Shown here one piece after another: positions 60,190 to 64,000 of a stretch of 64,000 nt of DNA. This DNA is from Nocardioides caeni (GTDB lineage Bacteria; Actinomycetota; Actinomycetes; Propionibacteriales; Nocardioidaceae): positions 45,458 through 109,457 of the forward strand of contig NZ_STGW01000013.1 of NCBI RefSeq assembly GCF_004912195.1. Reading direction: 5' to 3'. How positions within the stretch are numbered: the first letter of the stretch is position 1; each line of letters begins with the position of its first letter. Under the pieces are notes generated by a model, which did not search any database, was not told the origin of the DNA, and worked only from the letters and a program-made list of their open reading frames with translations. Both the position numbers and the translations under genes were made by a program.

Positions 60190-61019
60190 GGCGCCACCCT
60201 CTCATCCGCGTCCGACGTGCCGCGGCGGACCACCGCGGCGATCGTCTCGTCGTCGACGACGGACGGCCCGCGACGCAGCCACAGGAAGAACTCGACGTTG
60301 CCCGACGGGCCCGGCAGCGGGCTCACGGTGACGGCCTGCGCACCCCACCCGCGCGCGGCGGCTGCGTGCGCCACGCCGAGCACGGTCTCCGCCCACAGCT
60401 CCGGGTCCCGGACGACGCCGCCCTTGCCGAGCCGGTCCTTGCCGACCTCGAACTGAGGCTTGACCATCAAGGCCAGGTCGCCGTCCGCCCCGGTCACGCC
60501 GAGCAGGGCATCCAGCACCAGGGTCAGGGAGATGAAGGACAGGTCGCCGACCACGAGGTCGACGGCACCGTGGATGACCTCCGTGGTCAGGGTGCGGACG
60601 TTGGTGCGGTCGTGCACGACGACCCGCTCGTCCTGCTGCAGCGACCAGTGCAGCTGTCCGTAGCCGACGTCCACGGCCACGACCTGCCGGGCGCCCGCGC
60701 GCAGCAGGACGTCGGTGAAGCCACCGGTGGAGGCGCCGGCGTCGAGACAGCGACGGCCCGTCACGGACAGGCCGAGCGGGGCGAACGCCGCGAGGGCGCC
60801 TGCGAGCTTGTGGGCGCCACGGGAGACGTAGTCCGGGCCGTGCGCGCCTTCGACGACGACGATCGCGACATCGGTGGTCACGCCTGTCGCGGCCTTGGTC
60901 GCGACGCTTCCGGACACCTTGACGCGACCCTCGGCGATGAGCTGGGCGGCCCGTTCGCGCGAGGGCGCGAGCTTGCGGCGGACCAGCTCGGCGTCGAGCC
61001 GGAGACGGCGAGGGGGCAC
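60186..61019 (-). CDS. tlyA: TlyA family rRNA 2'-O-methyltransferase
   Basis: 277 residues. An S4 domain (RLDAELVRRKLAPSRERAAQ) precedes the FtsJ-like methyltransferase with LDAGASTGGFTDVLL (SAM-binding) and VGDLSFISL. In mycobacteria TlyA methylates 16S and 23S rRNA and its loss causes capreomycin resistance. The GTG start lies two bases after the stop of the small upstream gene. Confidence 0.93.
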   Translation of the reverse strand: MPPRRLRLDAELVRRKLAPSRERAAQLIAEGRVKVSGSVATKAATGVTTDVAIVVVEGAHGPDYVSRGAHKLAGALAAFAPLGLSVTGRRCLDAGASTGGFTDVLLRAGARQVVAVDVGYGQLHWSLQQDERVVVHDRTNVRTLTTEVIHGAVDLVVGDLSFISLTLVLDALLGVTGADGDLALMVKPQFEVGKDRLGKGGVVRDPELWAETVLGVAHAAAARGWGAQAVTVSPLPGPSGNVEFFLWLRRGPSVVDDETIAAVVRRGTSDADERVAP

Positions 61020-61021
61020 GG

Positions 61022-61210
61022 TCAGGGGGCGGCGTTCGGCGCGGAGCCGGGCGGGGTGTCGAGCGCCGCGCGCAGGTCGGCATGGGCTGCCTCGAGCACG
61101 CCGGCGTGCTCGGCCAGCGGGCGGTCGGCCAGGCCGGCGACCAGGTCGAGCACGCGGTCGACGGCGTCGACCCCGGTGGGGGTGGGCGCCGGAACAGGTA
61201 CCTCGGTCAT
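61022..61210 (-). CDS. Small conserved protein between the HAD phosphatase and tlyA
   Basis: 62 residues. The core DAVDRVLDLVAGLADRPLAE-HAGVLEAAHADLRAAL is two amphipathic helices, flanked by Pro-rich ends. A small ORF of this type at this position is common in actinobacteria. Function unknown. It is in tight operon spacing on both sides (nine and two bases). Confidence 0.75.
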   Translation of the reverse strand: MTEVPVPAPTPTGVDAVDRVLDLVAGLADRPLAEHAGVLEAAHADLRAALDTPPGSAPNAAP

Positions 61211-61219
61211 GGCCCGAGG

Positions 61220-62263
61220 CTATCGCGCCGGAGGCGTGGGATCCGGTACGTCGAGGTCCGAGATGTCGACCACGTCCCCCGAGGCGTCGAGGTGCTCCCA
61301 GGCGGCGGCAGCGGCGGCGCGCCACCAGTCGTCGACGGCCGCGTCCGGCGCGGTCGGGTCGAGCACCAGTCGACCGTCGTCGACCCGGGCCGACCAGCCG
61401 CCGGCTGCCCAGCCGGCAGTCGACCCGGCCCGCCCCGGGGTCGCACGGACCGGCGCGGCGTGCGCCTCCACGAGCCCGGCGAGGTCGGGTGCGAGATAGG
61501 TCGGTCGCTCGTCCGGACGTGCGGCGACCAGCTCTGGCAGCCCGGTCACCCCCGTGAGCACGAGCAGGGACGCCATCCCCGCGCGATGGGCGCCGGCGAT
61601 GTCGGTGTCGAGACGGTCGCCGACCATGAGCGGGCGGCGGCCTCCCGTACGCCGGACCGTCTCGTCGAGCAGCGGCCGCTCGGGCTTGCCGGCGACGAGG
61701 GGCTGGACGCCGGTGAAGGACGACAGCATCGTGACGAGGACGCCGTGGCCGGGCGCCAGGCCGTCGGGCGTGGGAAATGTCGCGTCGGTGTTGCTGGCCA
61801 CCCACGGCAGCCCGTCCCGGATCCGGATCGCGACGCGGGTGATCTCGGCCCAGCGCACGTCCGGGCCGTAGCCGGACGCGACGGCGACTGCCTCCGCGTC
61901 GACCGCCACGGGGATGAGCCCGGCCTCACCCAGTGCGGCAGCGAGGCCCGGGCCGCCGAGGCACACCACGGCCGCCCCCTGCCCCCACCTGTCGACCAGG
62001 AGTCGGGCCGCGGCCTGCGCGCTGGTCACGACCTCGTCCGCCGCGGCAGGGATGCCCAGCTCGGTGAGGTGCTGTGCAACGACCGACGCCTCCCGGGACG
62101 CGTTGTTCGTGATGAACGCGAGCCGCAACCCCAGGGTGCGCGCCCGGGAGAGGTTCTGGGCCGCGCCGGGGACCGCCGCCGGGCCGACGTAGACCACGCC
62201 GTCCAGGTCCAACATCGCGAGGTCATGGTCGTCGGTCAGCGGACCGCGGGAGGAGCGCAACAC
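61220..62263 (-). CDS. HAD-IIA family hydrolase
   Basis: 347 residues. HAD motif I is LAMLDLDGVVYVG (DLDG), motif II lies in FITNNAS, and the C2 cap contains VASNTDATFPTPDG. Motif III/IV are KPERPLLDE and MVGDRLDTDIAGAHRAGM. It is a phosphatase of the NagD/PGP type. The C-terminal 75 residues after the HAD core are an extra domain of unknown role. GTG 62263 gives a short N-terminal tail preceded by AAGGTGGAG. Confidence 0.88.
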   Translation of the reverse strand: MLRSSRGPLTDDHDLAMLDLDGVVYVGPAAVPGAAQNLSRARTLGLRLAFITNNASREASVVAQHLTELGIPAAADEVVTSAQAAARLLVDRWGQGAAVVCLGGPGLAAALGEAGLIPVAVDAEAVAVASGYGPDVRWAEITRVAIRIRDGLPWVASNTDATFPTPDGLAPGHGVLVTMLSSFTGVQPLVAGKPERPLLDETVRRTGGRRPLMVGDRLDTDIAGAHRAGMASLLVLTGVTGLPELVAARPDERPTYLAPDLAGLVEAHAAPVRATPGRAGSTAGWAAGGWSARVDDGRLVLDPTAPDAAVDDWWRAAAAAAWEHLDASGDVVDISDLDVPDPTPPAR

Positions 62264-62300
62264 GGCTCCACCTTGCCATCCCCGCGCAGGGCCACATCCG

Positions 62301-62306
62301 TACGAT
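62301..62306 (+). promoter_or_regulatory. -10 hexamer TACGAT, DUF1015 gene
   Basis: TACGAT ends seven bases before the ATG at 62314 and overlaps an earlier in-frame ATG at 62305, favouring the later start. Confidence 0.5.
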
Positions 62307-62313
62307 GGTCCGA

Positions 62314-63474
62314 ATGGACGCCAGCACGCTCGTGACGCCGCCGTACGTCGCCGGCCCCCTGCGTCTCGAGCCGTTCCCGGCGCTCCGACTCGCTCCGGCG
62401 CGGGTCGGCAACCCGACCACCGGGCGCGCCTTCGCACGGCCCTACAAGGACGTCTCGGCCCGTCTCTCCCGGTGGCAGGGGCGGGGATACCTGCGTCGGG
62501 ATGCAGAGCCGGCTCTCTACCTGCACGAATACACCGCTGGCGGCATCACCGTGCGCGGGCTGGTCGGCGCGCTCGACGTCTCACACCGGGCGACCCGCCC
62601 TGAGGAGCGTGCGGTCCTGCCCCACGAGGGGATCCATCCGGCACAGGCCGACGAGCTCGCCGACCGCATGGAGGAGATGCAGCTCAACCCCGCCCCGATC
62701 CTGCTCGTGCATCGTGGCACCGAACGTCAGCGCCGGCTCCTCGCCGAGGTGGCGCAGCGCGCTCCCGACCACGCGTTCACCGACCGCGGACAGCAGCAGC
62801 ACCGCATCTGGGCGATCCGGGAGCCTGAGCTGCTGGTCGGCATCGCCGAGGAGCTCGCGCCGAGCCGGGTCCTGATCGCCGACGGCCATCACCGCTACGC
62901 CGCCTACCTCCGTCTCCAACGGCGCCAGGCCGCCCAGCACCGCTCCGAGACCGCCCCGCGGACCAGGGACTTCGGCCTCGCGATGCTCGTCGACCAGGAC
63001 GACACGCCGCTCTTCCTCGGCCCCATCCACCGCACGCTCACCGCCACCTCGCTGTCAGACCTCCGCGACGCGGTCCTGGCCGTCGGGCAGCGCTTCGAGG
63101 CCGTCGCCCAGAGTGATGCGGTCGCCGCGCTGTCGCCCACGTGTCTGGCCGCCACGGACGGCAGCACGTGGGCGATCATCATGCTCGACCTGGACGACGG
63201 TGAGGCGGCCGTCGAGATGCTGCACCGCAGGATCCTTCCCGAGCTGGCGCACGGGCCGGCCAGCATCGGCTACCACCACAGCGTCGAGGACGCCCTGGCC
63301 AAGGCACGGCCGGACCAGGTCGCCGTCTTGATGCCCGCTCCGAGCGTCGATCTCGTACTCGCGATCGCCGCCCAGGACCGCCTCCTCCCGGAGAAGGCCA
63401 CCTCCTTCCAGCCGAAACCCAGCCTGGGTGTCCTCATCCGGACGCTGCACGCCGGAGCCGGCGGGCCGTCGTGA
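62314..63474 (+). CDS. DUF1015 family protein
   Basis: 386 residues. Family marks are FPALRLAPARVG near the start, LYLHEYTAGGITVRGLVGAL, the strongly conserved LIADGHHRYAAYLR, and a C-terminal block VEDALAKARPDQVAVLMPAP. The histidine pair in DGHHRY suggests metal binding or catalysis, but no reaction is known. Divergent from the HAD gene. Its last 41 bases overlap the SSB-like gene on the other strand. Confidence 0.85.
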   Translation: MDASTLVTPPYVAGPLRLEPFPALRLAPARVGNPTTGRAFARPYKDVSARLSRWQGRGYLRRDAEPALYLHEYTAGGITVRGLVGALDVSHRATRPEERAVLPHEGIHPAQADELADRMEEMQLNPAPILLVHRGTERQRRLLAEVAQRAPDHAFTDRGQQQHRIWAIREPELLVGIAEELAPSRVLIADGHHRYAAYLRLQRRQAAQHRSETAPRTRDFGLAMLVDQDDTPLFLGPIHRTLTATSLSDLRDAVLAVGQRFEAVAQSDAVAALSPTCLAATDGSTWAIIMLDLDDGEAAVEMLHRRILPELAHGPASIGYHHSVEDALAKARPDQVAVLMPAPSVDLVLAIAAQDRLLPEKATSFQPKPSLGVLIRTLHAGAGGPS

Positions 63475-63784
63475 CCTCGACCTCGACCCGCGACGCCGTC
63501 GACCCGCCCGCGCGATAGAAGCGGCGGCGCAGCGCACCCGTCACCTCGACCTCGTCTCCCGGTGACCAGGCCGACATCGACCGACGAGCCCGCGCCGACC
63601 ATCCGGTCAGGTCGATCACGTCGACCGAGGGCGCCTTCCGGCCCGACGGCAGAATGCGGGTCTCGGGCCGCGGCACCACCAGGCGGCCCAGGCACAGCTG
63701 GTCGCCGCTGGGAAGGGCACGTGTCTCCGGCGCGGCCGACACCCGACCGACCAGTCGGACCTCGTTGGGGTTGTTGGAACTCAT
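63434..63784 (-). CDS. Single-stranded DNA-binding protein-like OB-fold protein
   Basis: 116 residues. The N-terminus NEVRLVGRVSAAPETRALPS-GD and the segment SVDVIDLTGWSARARRSM, GDEVEVTGALRRRFYR fit an SSB-type OB fold. It lacks the acidic C-terminal tail (DDDIPF type) that housekeeping SSB uses to recruit partners, so it is probably an accessory paralogue. AAGGAGAG precedes the ATG by five bases. Confidence 0.8.
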   Translation of the reverse strand: MSSNNPNEVRLVGRVSAAPETRALPSGDQLCLGRLVVPRPETRILPSGRKAPSVDVIDLTGWSARARRSMSAWSPGDEVEVTGALRRRFYRAGGSTASRVEVEVTTARRLRRAASG

Positions 63785-63918
63785 CTCGCTCTCCTTGTCG
63801 CTTTCTCATGGGACAACGAGACGAGACTCCCGAAGCGCGCCGACTCCACCCCTTCAGTCCCGGAGCGGCCTGTGGACAGGAGCCTCGGAACTGTTGGCTG
63901 TGGACACGAAAGGGCTCG

Positions 63919-63959
63919 AAAAAGCACCAAGGGCCAGCACGCGAAGTGCTGGCCCTTGG
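63919..63959 (-). terminator. Rho-independent terminator of the rRNA operon
   Basis: A perfect 14-pair stem (63927-63940 with 63946-63959), loop GCGAA, followed on the minus strand by GCTTTTTC. It lies about ten bases after the 5S rRNA end. Confidence 0.93.
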
Positions 63960-63967
63960 GCAATGTT

Positions 63968-64000
63968 TGTCCGGCGGCGTCCTACTCTCCCACATCCTCT
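63968..64000 (-). rRNA. rrf: 5S ribosomal RNA (3' end only)
   Basis: The minus strand from 64000 reads GATGTGGGAGAGTAGGACGC-CGCCGGACA, the conserved 3' end of actinobacterial 5S rRNA. The rest, and the 23S and 16S genes, lie beyond the window. Confidence 0.93.

Noticed and set aside
61220..61805. tlyA frame extended upstream to 61805
   Set aside because: The extension is a shadow of the HAD hydrolase gene; the S4 domain begins right after GTG 61019.

Overview
The window is a very GC-rich, densely coded stretch of an actinobacterial chromosome. Gene content and order point to the Nocardioidaceae (Nocardioides-like): an F420-type LLM oxidoreductase, a Zn-ribbon GarA, DUF881/small-basic proteins, the imuA-imuB-dnaE2 SOS mutasome with an actinobacterial LexA box, and two gene blocks whose order matches Mycobacterium tuberculosis (about Rv1822-Rv1832 and Rv1694-Rv1713). 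The genus is inference; the phylum is secure. No gene-free stretch exceeds 300 bases. The longest are 738-979 (inverted repeat plus repeat array), 19588-19792 (glycine riboswitch) and 63785-63967 (rRNA terminator region).

Layout. 1-737: decayed prophage (capsid C-terminus, head-tail connector), then a perfect hairpin and a three-copy composite repeat. 980-5431: accessory genes: a condensation/GNAT fusion divergent from an alpha/beta hydrolase, a DHFR-family remnant, and a fic-DUF3253 operon behind a large AT-rich palindrome. 5455-14462: ABC-F ATPase, LLM oxidoreductase, exported cyclophilin, SDR, PepN, RmuC and an exported collagen-like protein. 14523-30415, all minus strand: gcvP (riboswitch-controlled) with a serine hydrolase and a thioesterase coupled behind it; the MerR-DUF151-FtsR-GarA-GcvH-DUF881-sbp-DUF881-PgsA cluster; two CNNM/CorC-type membrane proteins; an acetoacetyl-CoA synthetase with a hexapeptide acyltransferase. 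30452-36616: a wrecked CDP-glycerol glycerophosphotransferase, a metallohydrolase/DUF2786 fusion, an Old-Yellow-Enzyme reductase, an acyltransferase/SRPBCC pair and an MpaB-type oxygenase. tRNA-Pro(GGG) with its terminator lies at 36671-36812.

37415-62263 is almost wholly minus strand: the SOS mutasome, then (read in the direction of transcription) HAD-small ORF-tlyA-nadK-recN, pyrG-NUDIX-ald-xerD-helicase, and parA-RHH-scpA-scpB-rluB-tyrA-cmk-plsC-der. Most junctions in these runs are 1-8 base stop/start overlaps (ATGA, GTGA, TGATG), so translational coupling is the rule. The right end has a DUF1015 gene, an SSB-like gene, and the 3' end of a minus-strand 5S rRNA with its rho-independent terminator, so an rRNA operon lies just beyond the window.

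Many genes without a visible Shine-Dalgarno carry a TAnnnT hexamer 6-8 bases before the start codon, the layout of leaderless transcription. I used it to choose several starts. The least explained pieces are the repeat array at 836-938, the condensation-GNAT fusion, and the palindrome-controlled fic-DUF3253 operon.
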